40,412 nucleotides of DNA from UBA6115 sp964629345 (GCA_964629345.1 CAZVSG010000005.1:1-40412), one strand, 5' to 3'. Numbered from the stretch's first letter, positions 1 to 8,495 are shown. The notes: generated by a model not told the origin, from the letters alone. Numbers and translations: made by a program.

Positions 1-1
1 C

Positions 2-334
2 ATGGTTATGCCAGGATACCGGGATGCGCACCGCCCCGAAACCCGCCTTTTTGAGAACGTCAAAGACCCGGGGATCTGTCAGCACCCCTGTCCACGCCTT
101 CTCGTAGGAAAGCTCATTCCTGATCCCGGGGACGTTGTTCGTGTCGAACGTGTTTCCAAGGTTCCACCCGACCTTCAGATTTCTGACGAATCGGAAGGAC
201 TGCAGGTCGGGGAGCTTTTTCTGCGTATCACTCATCTTCGGCACCTTGATGTCCTCCCTTGTGACAGCCGCGGCTGCGCAGCCTGCGAGCATCATGATGC
301 CCGTCAGCAGCGCGCCCAACCTGATCATTCTCAT
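2..334 (-). CDS. GH5-type endoglucanase-like lipoprotein, 5' part only
   Basis: The gene enters from the left edge on the minus strand; only the first 111 codons are present. The start ATG at 334 has a GGAGGAG ribosome binding site at 340-346 with a 5-base spacer. The N-terminus is a lipoprotein signal: a hydrophobic stretch ending in the lipobox LAGC near residue 18. After a short linker come the motifs VGWNLGNTFDT and GFGAVRIPVSWHNH, the classic opening of glycoside hydrolase family 5 cellulases/mannanases (first strand, then the conserved Arg of RIPVSW). The catalytic glutamates would lie beyond the edge, so activity and exact substrate cannot be judged. It is inferred to be a surface-anchored beta-1,4-glycan hydrolase. 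It lies directly downstream of a decayed gene on the same strand. Confidence 0.85.
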   Translation of the reverse strand, partial: MRMIRLGALLTGIMMLAGCAAAAVTREDIKVPKMSDTQKKLPDLQSFRFVRNLKVGWNLGNTFDTNNVPGIRNELSYEKAWTGVLTDPRVFDVLKKAGFGAVRIPVSWHNH

Positions 335-360
335 CCTGTCTCCTCCGCGCCGTCCCCCGC

Positions 361-1105
361 CGGGTGGAGGAAAGGGGACTTGTTCCTTTCATCCTGTTTA
401 ATCTGCCGTTGACTGCGTCGAGGGCAGCCTGCCGGACGTTTTTGGATGCTTCAGGCTGCTGTGCGACCGTCTGCCGGCTGACCCGGCCATGGGTGTTCCG
501 GTAGAACTGCTGGCCCGGATCATGGCCTGGGGCCATGATGGACAGGAAAGTAACGCCGTGCTCGTTTTTCCGTATCATGTCGATGGCCTCATCCACTGCG
601 CAGGCATCGGTGAAGAAGTAGTATCAGCTGGACTTCCAGGCGTCCTCTTCCTCGCATCCCGGCGTCGGCTCGGTGCAGAGATCAAAGGCAGCCGCGATCT
701 TTTCCGCGCGCTCCGCGTCATAGTTTGTGGGGAGGATGCAGGCGCTGTCCGAGCAAACGGTCTTGCAGGTGTCCCCCTTCCTCGGTCAGGAACGCCTGCC
801 GGCCGTCCGGGTACACGGCTCCCGAATCCGCAAAAAACGGAGACGGGGATCTCAAAGGGCTGCGTTGCCGCGGGCCTGTCCGCCCACCGAGCATGTAGAG
901 CGCATAGGGATCTTTGCGGCCGGTCCCGAAAATCGACGGACTGAGATCCACACCGTCCTGCTTATCCTTGAAATCGGACGTGCCCCCGGAGAGCGCGACC
1001 CATGGAACCAGCCCCGCGGCCACAAGGGCAAGCAGGAGAAACCGGGTCAATTTTGCCGTATCTTCTCTGCAATGGGGGCATCTCCTCGCTTTTCTGTGTT
1101 CCTGA
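361..1105 (-). pseudogene. Decayed zinc-ribbon/membrane-anchored protein gene (frameshifts and an internal stop)
   Basis: No intact frame spans this stretch, but coding-like peptide runs continue from one minus-strand frame to the next. The first reads RCPHCREDTAKLTR followed by a hydrophobic segment and then DLSPSIFGTGRKDPYALYMLGG. The same frame later gives FADSGAVYPDGRQAFLTE. A second frame then gives TVCSDSACILPTNYDAERAE and continues to an in-frame TGA at 624-626, after which it resumes with YYFFTDACAVDEAIDMIRK and runs on to about 370. This looks like a protein with an N-terminal CxxC ribbon, one membrane helix and a solute-binding-like extracellular part, broken by at least two frame changes and one stop. 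Sequencing error near the contig edge is the alternative. I do not recognise the family with certainty. Confidence 0.55.
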
Positions 1106-1254
1106 TGACCTTGAAGGCTTTCCTGCACCGGCTCTCCCGGCTTCCCTGTTCCCGTTGAAGGGAGTGGGATGAACAGCTTGCATCCGCTGCTGAAATCTTG
1201 ATCTGCTTTGGATTTTACCAAAACAAACGAGTGCCGCAGGCCCGTATCAACTGC

Positions 1255-1281
1255 TTGATTAATCGTTTACTATGGTACAAT
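1255..1281 (+). promoter_or_regulatory. Candidate plus-strand promoter with no gene after it
   Basis: TTGATT (1255-1260) is followed after 15 bases by TACAAT (1276-1281), which is preceded by TGG so that it forms an extended -10 (TGGTACAAT). The spacing is short for a sigma-A promoter but the extended -10 compensates. No plus-strand gene follows; the next plus-strand signal is the hairpin with T-run at 1323-1355. Confidence 0.3.
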
Positions 1282-1318
1282 CATCGCCGATTTGATTCGC
1301 TATGTCAAGGGGGAGAGC

Positions 1319-1355
1319 AAAAAAGTGCCGGATTGCCGGCACTTCTGATTTTTTT
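1319..1355 (-). terminator. Bidirectional intrinsic terminator
   Basis: A perfect 9-bp stem AAGTGCCGG/CCGGCACTT with loop ATTG lies at 1323-1344. Reading minus, it is followed at once by six T (1324-1319), so it ends the cyclase/zwf/GH65 unit. Reading plus, a run of seven T follows at 1349-1355. Confidence 0.85.
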
Positions 1356-1368
1356 CCACGGAACAAAG

Positions 1369-2004
1369 CTAATTCAATACAGACAAATCATCCAGCAGCA
1401 GGACCCGTGCCGGCGCGCCTTCCGCATCCCTGATTTTCAACGGAAGCGCGACCAGGAAGTAGGATCCGTCCGCCACGTCCCTGAGCGCCAGCCCCTCCAG
1501 GATCAGGACGTCCTTTTGAAACAGCGTCAGGTGGGTCTCATGCCCGGGCTGGCCGCGCTCCACACCCAGCGCGTCGATGCCGACCCCCTTGATCCCCGCG
1601 TCCGCGAGGTACTCCGCGCCGTCCTTCCTCAGATAGATGAAATCGGGCCTGAACTCCGTTTCATATGAGTTCCTGGTCTTGAGCAGGATGAATTCACCGG
1701 GCTGGATTTCAAATGGAAGAAGGTCTTCCCTCGTGATGCCGTCCGTAACCTGCGTCAGGTCCAGCACGCGGCAGGGGGTCAGTAGCTTATCAAGCGGAAG
1801 GGACTCCGTCTGCCAGCCGTCCTCCATCATGTGCCGTGGTGAGTCAAAATGCGTGCCGGTATGCAGGTTCATGGATATCGCTGATTCGTTGATGCTGTCC
1901 CGGGGCATCGTTTTGGCTTTTACCAGGACGGGCCTCTTCTCCGGATGGTTCCTGTACACCGGCATCCCGTGGTGAATGGTCATGGTGACGTCGTGGATCT
2001 TCAT
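1369..2004 (-). CDS. Cyclase-family (kynurenine formamidase-like) metal hydrolase
   Basis: A 211-residue protein of the cyclase / arylformamidase (KynB-like) family. It starts MKIHDVTMTIHHGMPVYRN and carries the family's metal-binding signature HTGTHFDSPRH near residues 48-58, with the second conserved region GVGIDALGVERG near residues 138-149. Family members hydrolyse formamides or lactone/cyclic amide bonds with a divalent metal; the substrate here is unknown, and no other tryptophan-degradation gene is nearby. The start ATG at 2004 has AGGAG 11 bases upstream. It follows zwf by 9 bases and precedes a strong terminator, so it is the last gene of the operon. Length and motif agree with an intact enzyme. 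Confidence 0.85.
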   Translation of the reverse strand: MKIHDVTMTIHHGMPVYRNHPEKRPVLVKAKTMPRDSINESAISMNLHTGTHFDSPRHMMEDGWQTESLPLDKLLTPCRVLDLTQVTDGITREDLLPFEIQPGEFILLKTRNSYETEFRPDFIYLRKDGAEYLADAGIKGVGIDALGVERGQPGHETHLTLFQKDVLILEGLALRDVADGSYFLVALPLKIRDAEGAPARVLLLDDLSVLN

Positions 2005-2013
2005 GATGGCTTT

Positions 2014-3582
2014 CTACTCCTTTTCCTCACGCCGGGGCAGCTGGATCTCCAGCCACTCCCGCCCATCCTCACGGGGGAGCAGGTTCGCGCGTTCAGGGCC
2101 CCTGGAACCGGCGGCGTAATTGGGGAAGGGCTGCATGCCCGCGTCGCACATTTTCTCAACGCTCTCCACAAACATCCAGCTCTGTTCCAGCTCGTCCCAG
2201 CGCGTGAACAGGGAGGAATTGGCGCGGAAGGCCTCCAGGATCAGCTGCTCATAGGCCTCCGGCACGTTCCCCTGGAAACGGCTGCCCTGGGAGTAGTCCA
2301 GTTCCACCTGGTCCATCCGGAACTCATTGCCGGGCCTCTTGGCGTTGATCTGGAAATGCATCCCTTCGGCCGGCTGGACCTGGATGACCAGCAGATTGGG
2401 CGGCTGGTTCCTGAACTCCTCGTAATAATTGATACCAGGCAGGCGCTTGAACTCGATCACGATCTGGGTGCGCTGCCGGTCAAGGCGTTTGCCCGCGCGG
2501 ATATAGATGGGCACGCCGCCCCAGCGGAAATTGTCCACGAACGCGCGCAGCGCGATAAAGGTCGGGATGGCGGAATCATCATCGACGTCCCCTTCCTCGC
2601 GGTATCCGGGCACCTGCCTGCCATTGATGACGCCGGGGCCGTACTGCCCAAGGGCGATCCCCTCGCAGACACCTGAGGGGGCAAACCTGCGCAGGGCGCG
2701 GAGCGCTTTGACCTTTTCGTCCCGGATCGATTCGGGCATCAGGTCGGCGGGGGGTTCCATGGTGATCAGGGCAAGCATCTGCAGCAGATGGTTCTGCAGC
2801 ATGTCCTTGAGGATCCCGGACCTTTCGTAGTAGCCGCCGCGGCCTTCCACCCCGAGGGTCTCCGTCGAGGTGATCTGAATGTTGTCGATGTAGTGGTGGT
2901 TCCACAGCGGCTCAAACAGCGAATTGCCGAAGCGGATGGCGAGGATGTTCCGGATCATTTCCTTCCCCAGGTAATGGTCGATCCGATAGATCTGCCGCTC
3001 GTCCAGCGCTTCGGTGATGGTGAGGTTCAGCTTCCTCGCTGAGGCGAGGTCCGAGCCGAAGGGCTTCTCGATCATCACCCGATGGTCCGGGTTCCGCTTG
3101 ACGATCAGACGGCTTTCCCGCAGCCTTGACACGATCAGGCCGAAGTGTTCCGGCGCGACCGCGAGGAAAAAGATCCTGACGGCCGGCGCCCGGAACAGCG
3201 CTTCGTTTTCACTCAGCCACTCGCGGAACGCCCCGTAGCTGGCGGGATCGGAGACAAACTCCATCCTTCTGTACTGCAGCTTTGACAGGAAACGCTCCAT
3301 ATGCGCTTCATCCACACCGCTCCTGGAGTGCGCGGCAACCGACGCCCTTGCCTGCAGGCGGTATTCCTCCCCGCTGATCTCCCGCCGGCCGATGCAGATG
3401 ACGGAGCACTCCTCCGGCAGCTGCCCTTCCGCCATCAGGTGATAAAGCGCCGGAAGCAACTTGCGGTGCGTCAGGTCGCCCGTGCCGCCGAAAATCATCA
3501 TCAGCAGGGAGCGTTCCTCCCCGCCTGCATTGCTGAACAAATCCTTGCCGCCTTCCTTCCCGAAACCGTTCGGGATGCCCAT
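2014..3582 (-). CDS. zwf: Glucose-6-phosphate 1-dehydrogenase
   Basis: Oxidises glucose-6-phosphate to 6-phosphogluconolactone with NAD(P), the first step of the oxidative pentose phosphate pathway. The N-terminal dinucleotide-binding loop is IFGGTGDLTHRKLLPALYHL, the active-site block is RIDHYLGKEMIRNILAIRFGN, and the MIEKPFGSDL lysine segment is present. With the ATG at 3582 it has 522 residues, slightly longer than usual. An in-frame ATG at 3627 would overlap the upstream GH65 gene by 44 bases. I prefer 3582, which begins one base after the GH65 TGA, although its ribosome binding site is weak. It is co-transcribed with GH65 and the cyclase gene. No 6-phosphogluconolactonase or gnd gene is in the window. 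Confidence 0.95.
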   Translation of the reverse strand: MGIPNGFGKEGGKDLFSNAGGEERSLLMMIFGGTGDLTHRKLLPALYHLMAEGQLPEECSVICIGRREISGEEYRLQARASVAAHSRSGVDEAHMERFLSKLQYRRMEFVSDPASYGAFREWLSENEALFRAPAVRIFFLAVAPEHFGLIVSRLRESRLIVKRNPDHRVMIEKPFGSDLASARKLNLTITEALDERQIYRIDHYLGKEMIRNILAIRFGNSLFEPLWNHHYIDNIQITSTETLGVEGRGGYYERSGILKDMLQNHLLQMLALITMEPPADLMPESIRDEKVKALRALRRFAPSGVCEGIALGQYGPGVINGRQVPGYREEGDVDDDSAIPTFIALRAFVDNFRWGGVPIYIRAGKRLDRQRTQIVIEFKRLPGINYYEEFRNQPPNLLVIQVQPAEGMHFQINAKRPGNEFRMDQVELDYSQGSRFQGNVPEAYEQLILEAFRANSSLFTRWDELEQSWMFVESVEKMCDAGMQPFPNYAAGSRGPERANLLPREDGREWLEIQLPRREEKE

Positions 3583-3583
3583 G

Positions 3584-5863
3584 TCACGTTTCCGCAGTGT
3601 CAAGTCTGAGGGGGACGCGCAGTTCATACTCTACCCGGTATTCCTGATCATACACCGATATCTCAAGGTCCGGGCCGCTCTGGATCCTGAAGAGGGCTTC
3701 TCCGCCCTGAACAAGGACCTGTATCCCCGTGCCGCGCCAGGTCAGCCTGAAGCTGTACCCCTCCATTTCATGCGGCAGGCAGGGGCGGAATGCGAGGCCG
3801 TTTCCATGCAGCCGCAGCCCCGCAAATCCAAAGACGATCCCCATCCAGCAGCCGCCCATATTCGCCGCGTGGATGCCGTCGGCGGTGTTGCCATGCGTGT
3901 CCTCCAGATCCAGCGCCGCCGAACGGCGGTAGTAGGCATAAGCCTTTTCAGGTCTTCCCGTCCGAGCGGCCATCATGGAGAAAATACACTCGGACAGGGA
4001 GGAATCATGCGTTGTGATCGCCTCATAATAATCGTAACCGCGCCGGATGGCCGCCTCGTCCTCGCCCTCTTCGTACAGGAAGTGCGCCAGCACCGTGTCG
4101 GCCTGCTTGCACACCTGATGGCGGTAGAGGAACAGCGGGTGATAGTGCATCAACAGGGGAAAGCGCTCCTTTGGGATCCGGCTCAGGTCCAGCTTCTTTT
4201 TCAAAAGGAAGGCGTCATCCTGCGCGCAGATGCCAAGAGCGCTGTCAAAGGGCAGGTACATCGCTTCCGCGGCGCGGCGGAACTGGTCAAGCTCCGCCTC
4301 GGTCAGGCCTGTTTTTTCCAACGCCTGCTTCAGCATACCATTTTCCCGCAGCGCTTCGCAGAGCCTGACCGTGCCCCTCAGGTGGGCCTGGGCGGATCGG
4401 TTGGTATAGTAATTGTTGTTGACGATGCAGCTGTATTCATCCGGTCCTGTGACGCTGTCGATCCTGAACTGACCCGCCTGCCAGTGCCCTGTGTCAAGCC
4501 AGAGACGGGCGGTCTGGACAAGCACCTCCGCGCCCTCCTTCGCCATGAAGGAAAGATCACCCGTCGCCTGCCAGTACGTCAGGAAGGCGTGCGCGATGGC
4601 CCCGTTGATGTGGTACTGCGCGGAGCCGGAGGGGAAGTATGCGGAGCATTCGCTACCGGTGATCGTTCGCCAGGCATACAGCGCGCCCCTCTCATGGCCC
4701 ATTTCCCGCGCGTGCCGGATCGCTTCGGGCAGCATGACGGCCCGGCTCCTGAGCAGTTCCCTGGCGATGTCCGGGCTGGTCAGCAGGAAGAAAGGGAACA
4801 TGTAGATCTCTGTATCCCAGAAATAGTGCCCCTCATATCCTTCCCCGCTCAGCCCCTTGGAGGCGATGTTGCCGATGCCGTCCTTTCCGGTGGACGCGAG
4901 CAGGGTGTACATGGACCAGGACAGGCTCGCGTCCAGGGGCTCGTTCCCCAGGATCTGCGCTCCGGCGCGTTGCCAGAATCCGTCCAGGTACTCCTTTTGC
5001 CTGCCTTCCCACCCGGAGAAGTCCGATTCGATTGCCTGGCTCAGCAGCTCAAGCGCCTGACGGACGGGGGCTTCAAAGCGTCTGGAGTCGGTGTATACGC
5101 AGTACTTGGTCAGGGAGACGGCCTTTCCCGCCGTGACCCGACCTTCAAACACCGCTTCAGTGATTTCATGGCCGGCGCGGTACTCGACGGTGAAACCGCC
5201 CTGCCATCGGTGGGTGACTGCGCTGGCGATTGTGAGCCCTGACTGCAGGGTCTCCGCCGTCATCAGCATCGCTCCGCCCTGTTCCGAGGCACTGGTGACG
5301 CGGAGCGTCTTCCTGCCGACCGAGGCTTTCCGGGGATCGTGCGGATCAGAATCCTGCAGCACGTCCCCGCGCTGGGAGGAGGTCAGCCTGACTGCGCCTG
5401 ACCAGTTCAGCGGCCTGATATCTACGTGGATGAGCGCCAGAGAGGGCAGGATGAAGGATGCCAGGCGGCGGAAAACGATCTCCGTCCGCTTCCCCCGGGG
5501 CGAGTTCCAGATCAGGCTGCGTGTATAAACGCCTGTCTCCATATCCAGCACCTGACAGAAATCCCGGACCTTCCCGGCGGACAGGCTGAAGGCTTCGCCG
5601 TCCAGGTCCAGGCTGATGCCCTGCGTGTCGATCATGTTGACGATGCTCTGCTGGGTGGAGGCGAAGCCGTGCAGTTTTTCTTCATAATGGATGACGGAAC
5701 TGTCATAGAAACCGTTGATGTAGGTTCCCCTGACGGAGCGGACGCCTGCCGGGGTCCCCTCCTCAAAGCTCCCGCGCATGCCCAGATAGCCGTTGGCGAC
5801 GTGGAACAGGGTCTCCCTTCGCACATGTTCCCCAGGGATGAACCCCAGGCGGCGGATCTCCAT
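3584..5863 (-). CDS. Glycoside hydrolase family 65 disaccharide phosphorylase
   Basis: A 759-residue member of GH65, the family of inverting phosphorylases acting on alpha-glucosides (maltose, trehalose, kojibiose, nigerose) to give beta-glucose-1-phosphate and glucose. The N-terminal sandwich domain opens with MEIRRLGFIPGEHVRRETLF and contains NGYLGMRGSFEEG. The (alpha/alpha)6 barrel has GHYFWDTEIYMFPFF near residues 345-359, and the general-acid glutamate lies in TGPDEYSCIVNNNYYTN, E476 by my count. The frame is open 38 codons further upstream, but the ATG at 5863 has AAGGAGG and AGGGAG just before it and begins the conserved family start. No signal peptide is seen, so it is cytoplasmic. 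Substrate specificity cannot be read from motifs alone. A beta-phosphoglucomutase gene, a common partner, is absent; zwf follows instead. Confidence 0.92.
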   Translation of the reverse strand: MEIRRLGFIPGEHVRRETLFHVANGYLGMRGSFEEGTPAGVRSVRGTYINGFYDSSVIHYEEKLHGFASTQQSIVNMIDTQGISLDLDGEAFSLSAGKVRDFCQVLDMETGVYTRSLIWNSPRGKRTEIVFRRLASFILPSLALIHVDIRPLNWSGAVRLTSSQRGDVLQDSDPHDPRKASVGRKTLRVTSASEQGGAMLMTAETLQSGLTIASAVTHRWQGGFTVEYRAGHEITEAVFEGRVTAGKAVSLTKYCVYTDSRRFEAPVRQALELLSQAIESDFSGWEGRQKEYLDGFWQRAGAQILGNEPLDASLSWSMYTLLASTGKDGIGNIASKGLSGEGYEGHYFWDTEIYMFPFFLLTSPDIARELLRSRAVMLPEAIRHAREMGHERGALYAWRTITGSECSAYFPSGSAQYHINGAIAHAFLTYWQATGDLSFMAKEGAEVLVQTARLWLDTGHWQAGQFRIDSVTGPDEYSCIVNNNYYTNRSAQAHLRGTVRLCEALRENGMLKQALEKTGLTEAELDQFRRAAEAMYLPFDSALGICAQDDAFLLKKKLDLSRIPKERFPLLMHYHPLFLYRHQVCKQADTVLAHFLYEEGEDEAAIRRGYDYYEAITTHDSSLSECIFSMMAARTGRPEKAYAYYRRSAALDLEDTHGNTADGIHAANMGGCWMGIVFGFAGLRLHGNGLAFRPCLPHEMEGYSFRLTWRGTGIQVLVQGGEALFRIQSGPDLEISVYDQEYRVEYELRVPLRLDTAET

Positions 5864-5897
5864 TCTCCCTTGCCTCCTTGACGGTCTTTTCACTGAC

Positions 5898-5931
5898 AAG
5901 AACCGGCCCGGATGCCAGGCAGCCGGGCCGG
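5898..5931 (-). terminator. Strong hairpin between the repeat-protein gene and the GH65 gene
   Basis: CCGGCCCGG (5903-5911) pairs with CCGGGCCGG (5923-5931), and the loop can extend the stem with TGCC/GGCA. On the minus strand it is followed by TTCTT, a short T-rich tract. It probably ends or attenuates the transcript of the upstream repeat-protein gene before GH65. Confidence 0.6.
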
Positions 5932-5945
5932 AATGAAAGAGATGC

Positions 5946-8495
5946 TTAAGGAGCCGAGATGTTCTCTTTTCTGACAAAGCCGCGGATCGGCTGGCCGTTG
6001 AACGTGGTTTCGATATACGCCCAGTGATTGGAAAACGTCTCGTAGGCCAGCAGTGTCACTTCGGTCCCGGCGGGGATCCGGAAAATCATCACGGGCTTGA
6101 TGATCGGGTCGTCATTCAGCGGCGCGTCGGCCACGGTCCTGACCGTCTGGTAGCTGAAGGCCAGTTCTGGGACGTCAAGGCCTGCAGGCAGCGCGCTTTT
6201 CTGGATATACCCGATGCGGTACAGGTTGTTGCTCAGCCCGTAGCCAATGAGCGCCCAGTCGCCCTGGGTTCCCCAAAGGCGCAGCCGCCCGCCGCCGACG
6301 GTCGCCTTGCCGCTTGCCGCGCGGTAGTATTCGGTGCCCGGGCCGGAGTAAACGGGCAGGGCGCTTCCGGACATGGAGAAGGACTGGAAGGCCGGAAGAA
6401 AATATGTCCCGCTGCCGATGGGAGCATATCGGGAGGTGAACACTGCCTGCTCAGGTGTCGGGACGCCCTGGGGGCTCACGGTCACCGTGACGCTTAAGGA
6501 GCCTGTCAGAACGTACCCGGCAGGAAGCACGCTCCTGTCTGCCGTGATCTTGTTGGGCGCGGCGGAGGACACCTGCGCTGTCGTCTGGTAAATGACGTTG
6601 TTGTCCTGATCAAGGTAGAGGACCTGAACGTTGGCCGTGACGGGCGGAGCCGCCGGGGCGCGGAAGATGAACACTGCCTGCTCGGGTGTCGGGACGCCCT
6701 GGGGGCTCACGGTCACCGTGACACTGGNNNNNNNNNNNNNNNNNNNNNNNNNNNNNNNNNNNNNNNNNNNNNNNNNNNNNNNNNNNNNNNNNNNNNNNNN
6801 NAGGACCTGAACGTTGGCCGTGACGGGCGGCGCCGGCGGGGCATAGGTGAAGACCACCTGCACCGGGCTGATGCTGCCGTCCGGATAGACCGTGACCTGA
6901 ACGGAGCGGGGGCCTTGCAGCACGTAACCCGCGGGTGCGCGGCCGTCATTGGCGGTGATGGTGTGCGTCCCCTGCGGAAGGGTACGTGTTTCCGTGAACA
7001 GGGTCGCACCGCCGCTGTCCCTGTAGAGAATGTTGAGGAAGGCGGATACGGGTCTGGCGTAGAGGAAGATCACCCTGTTCTGGGAGATCGTGCCGTTTGC
7101 GTAGACCGTCACCTGCACGCTGCGCGCGCCCTGCAGCACGTACCCTGCCGGCACTCTTCCGTCATTGGCAGTGACGGTGTGGGTCCCCTGACCGAGCGCT
7201 TTTGATTCCGTAAAAAGGGTGCTGCCCTGGGTGTCGCGGTATTCAATGTTCAGGAAGGCTGTCACCGGGGGGGAATAGATGAAGATCACCTGGTTCTGGG
7301 ATGCTGTGCCGTTGGCATACACCGTGACATTCACGCTGCGGGCGCCTTGCAGTACGTAGCCCGAGGGCACGCGGCTGTCGTCGGCTGTGAGGGTATGGGT
7401 CCCCTGGGGAAGCGTTCTTGTCTCGTTATACAGCGTGACGCCCGCGTTGCTGCGGTAGAGCACCTGAACGTTTGCCTGGGAAACGGCCCTGTAGGTGAAG
7501 ACGATGCTGCCGGGGTAGGCGAACCCCTGGTCGCTGACGTAGACAACGACGCTGCGCGAGGAGATCAGCGACATGCCGGCGGGGACACGGCTGTCATCCG
7601 CCGTGACGGTCGAATAACCCGGCTGAAGGGTCCTTCTCTCCGTATACAGCTCAACCCCGGTTTCGCTCCTGTAGCTGAGGGTCACCTCAGCGCCGATGGG
7701 ACGGGGCGTCTGGACGGCGGACTGGGTCAGGATGAAGTTCACCGCTTCCGGCGCAGCTATGCCTATGGAAGAGACAATGACGACCGCATCGGTCGCGCCT
7801 GAGAGGGCGTACCCGGCGGGGATCCTGCCCGCGTCTGCGCGCACCAGGTGCGTTCCCTGTGGAAGCATGCGGTATTCGCTGGCGAGTACCTGGTTGAAGA
7901 CGTTGCGGTAGTAGACCGGCACCACGGCCTGCACCGCAGGTGCAGGCGTCGCCTGCTGATAGAGAGGTTCATAACTGAAGATGACCCCGCTGGGGGTGGC
8001 TTTTCCGGCGGCGTCAACGTAAACATAGACGCTTCTTGTGCTGATCAGGCGATACCCGGGAACAAGGGCGTCATCCGCTGTGACCACGTTCTGCCCCGGC
8101 TTGACCGGCACGGCGACGGTCTTGAGCACCTGACCCTGCGCGGTCCTGTACTGCGCCGTGATCTGAAACTGCTGCCCGACCGGTGCGGGCGTGGCATAGG
8201 GATAGAAATAGACCAGCCTGTCGCTGACGTAGGCGACGCTGCCGTCAGGCATCAGGATCTCATACCATCCTGTCATCACCTGCCCTGTCGTCTGAAACAG
8301 CGCTCCTGATGAAGCTTTCCCGATGATGGGGAAGTCCGTGCTGCCCCCGCTGCGCAGGTTCACGCTGCCAGTCCCGATGATGGTGACCTCGCCGATGATG
8401 GTCGTGCCGTCCGCCAGGGCCGGAAGCCACAGCAATCCGGCCAGCAGCGTTATCGCAAGCAGCAGGGCGATCGGTCTTGTCCGGATCTTTTTCAT
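5946..8495 (-). CDS. Secreted SH3b-domain protein with about eight MucBP-like repeats (gap inside)
   Basis: A secreted, probably envelope-associated protein of about 849 residues as assembled. It has a signal peptide (MKKIRTRPIALLLAITLLAG, cleavage near ALA-DG), an N-terminal bacterial SH3 domain near residues 36-97 (VNLRSGGSTDFPIIGKASSG), then about eight units of roughly 72 residues. Each unit has a core like YRxxxGxxLxxExRxLPQGTHxxTADDxRVPAGYVL followed by SVxVTV and a VIFxY end, resembling MucBP-type repeats. The C-terminal 150 residues hold SH3-like segments (LPVYSGPGTEYYRAASGKA; GTEVTLLAYETFSNHWAYI). No LPXTG or membrane anchor is seen. The start ATG at 8495 has an AGGAG site. A run of N (6728-6801) interrupts unit 7. 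The role is probably cell-wall or glycan binding; this is inferred. Confidence 0.8.
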   Translation of the reverse strand: MKKIRTRPIALLLAITLLAGLLWLPALADGTTIIGEVTIIGTGSVNLRSGGSTDFPIIGKASSGALFQTTGQVMTGWYEILMPDGSVAYVSDRLVYFYPYATPAPVGQQFQITAQYRTAQGQVLKTVAVPVKPGQNVVTADDALVPGYRLISTRSVYVYVDAAGKATPSGVIFSYEPLYQQATPAPAVQAVVPVYYRNVFNQVLASEYRMLPQGTHLVRADAGRIPAGYALSGATDAVVIVSSIGIAAPEAVNFILTQSAVQTPRPIGAEVTLSYRSETGVELYTERRTLQPGYSTVTADDSRVPAGMSLISSRSVVVYVSDQGFAYPGSIVFTYRAVSQANVQVLYRSNAGVTLYNETRTLPQGTHTLTADDSRVPSGYVLQGARSVNVTVYANGTASQNQVIFIYSPPVTAFLNIEYRDTQGSTLFTESKALGQGTHTVTANDGRVPAGYVLQGARSVQVTVYANGTISQNRVIFLYARPVSAFLNILYRDSGGATLFTETRTLPQGTHTITANDGRAPAGYVLQGPRSVQVTVYPDGSISPVQVVFTYAPPAPPVTANVQVXXXXXXXXXXXXXXXXXXXXXXXXXXSVTVTVSPQGVPTPEQAVFIFRAPAAPPVTANVQVLYLDQDNNVIYQTTAQVSSAAPNKITADRSVLPAGYVLTGSLSVTVTVSPQGVPTPEQAVFTSRYAPIGSGTYFLPAFQSFSMSGSALPVYSGPGTEYYRAASGKATVGGGRLRLWGTQGDWALIGYGLSNNLYRIGYIQKSALPAGLDVPELAFSYQTVRTVADAPLNDDPIIKPVMIFRIPAGTEVTLLAYETFSNHWAYIETTFNGQPIRGFVRKENISAP
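6432..8174 (-). repeat. Tandem protein-coding repeats, about 216 bases per unit
   Basis: Eight in-frame units of about 72 codons each. Units 4-6 are very similar to one another, and the readable end of unit 7 is almost identical to unit 8 (over 60 bases around 6432-6491 and 6664-6721 differ at only a few positions). Earlier units are more diverged, so the array seems to have grown at the 3' end of the gene. Confidence 0.8.
6728..6801. other. Assembly gap (74 N) within repeat unit 7
   Basis: The unknown bases replace the middle of a repeat unit. Both flanks keep the same reading frame. The equivalent stretch of unit 8 is 48 bases longer than the gap plus its flank, so the gap size is probably an estimate or repeats were collapsed. 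Confidence 0.95.

Noticed and set aside
3461..5242. Long open plus-strand frame (593 codons) opposite the GH65 gene
   Set aside because: It is the GC-rich shadow of GH65: no ribosome binding site, low-complexity Arg/Pro/Gly-rich product, no motif.
5903..5931. Attachment site or mobile-element end at the GC-rich inverted repeat
   Set aside because: It is better explained as a terminator hairpin between two genes; no transposase or target duplication is seen.
6432..8174. Repeats that could be taken for a CRISPR or other direct-repeat array
   Set aside because: The period is about 216 bases, the units are in-frame codons of one protein, and differences fall as expected for protein repeats.
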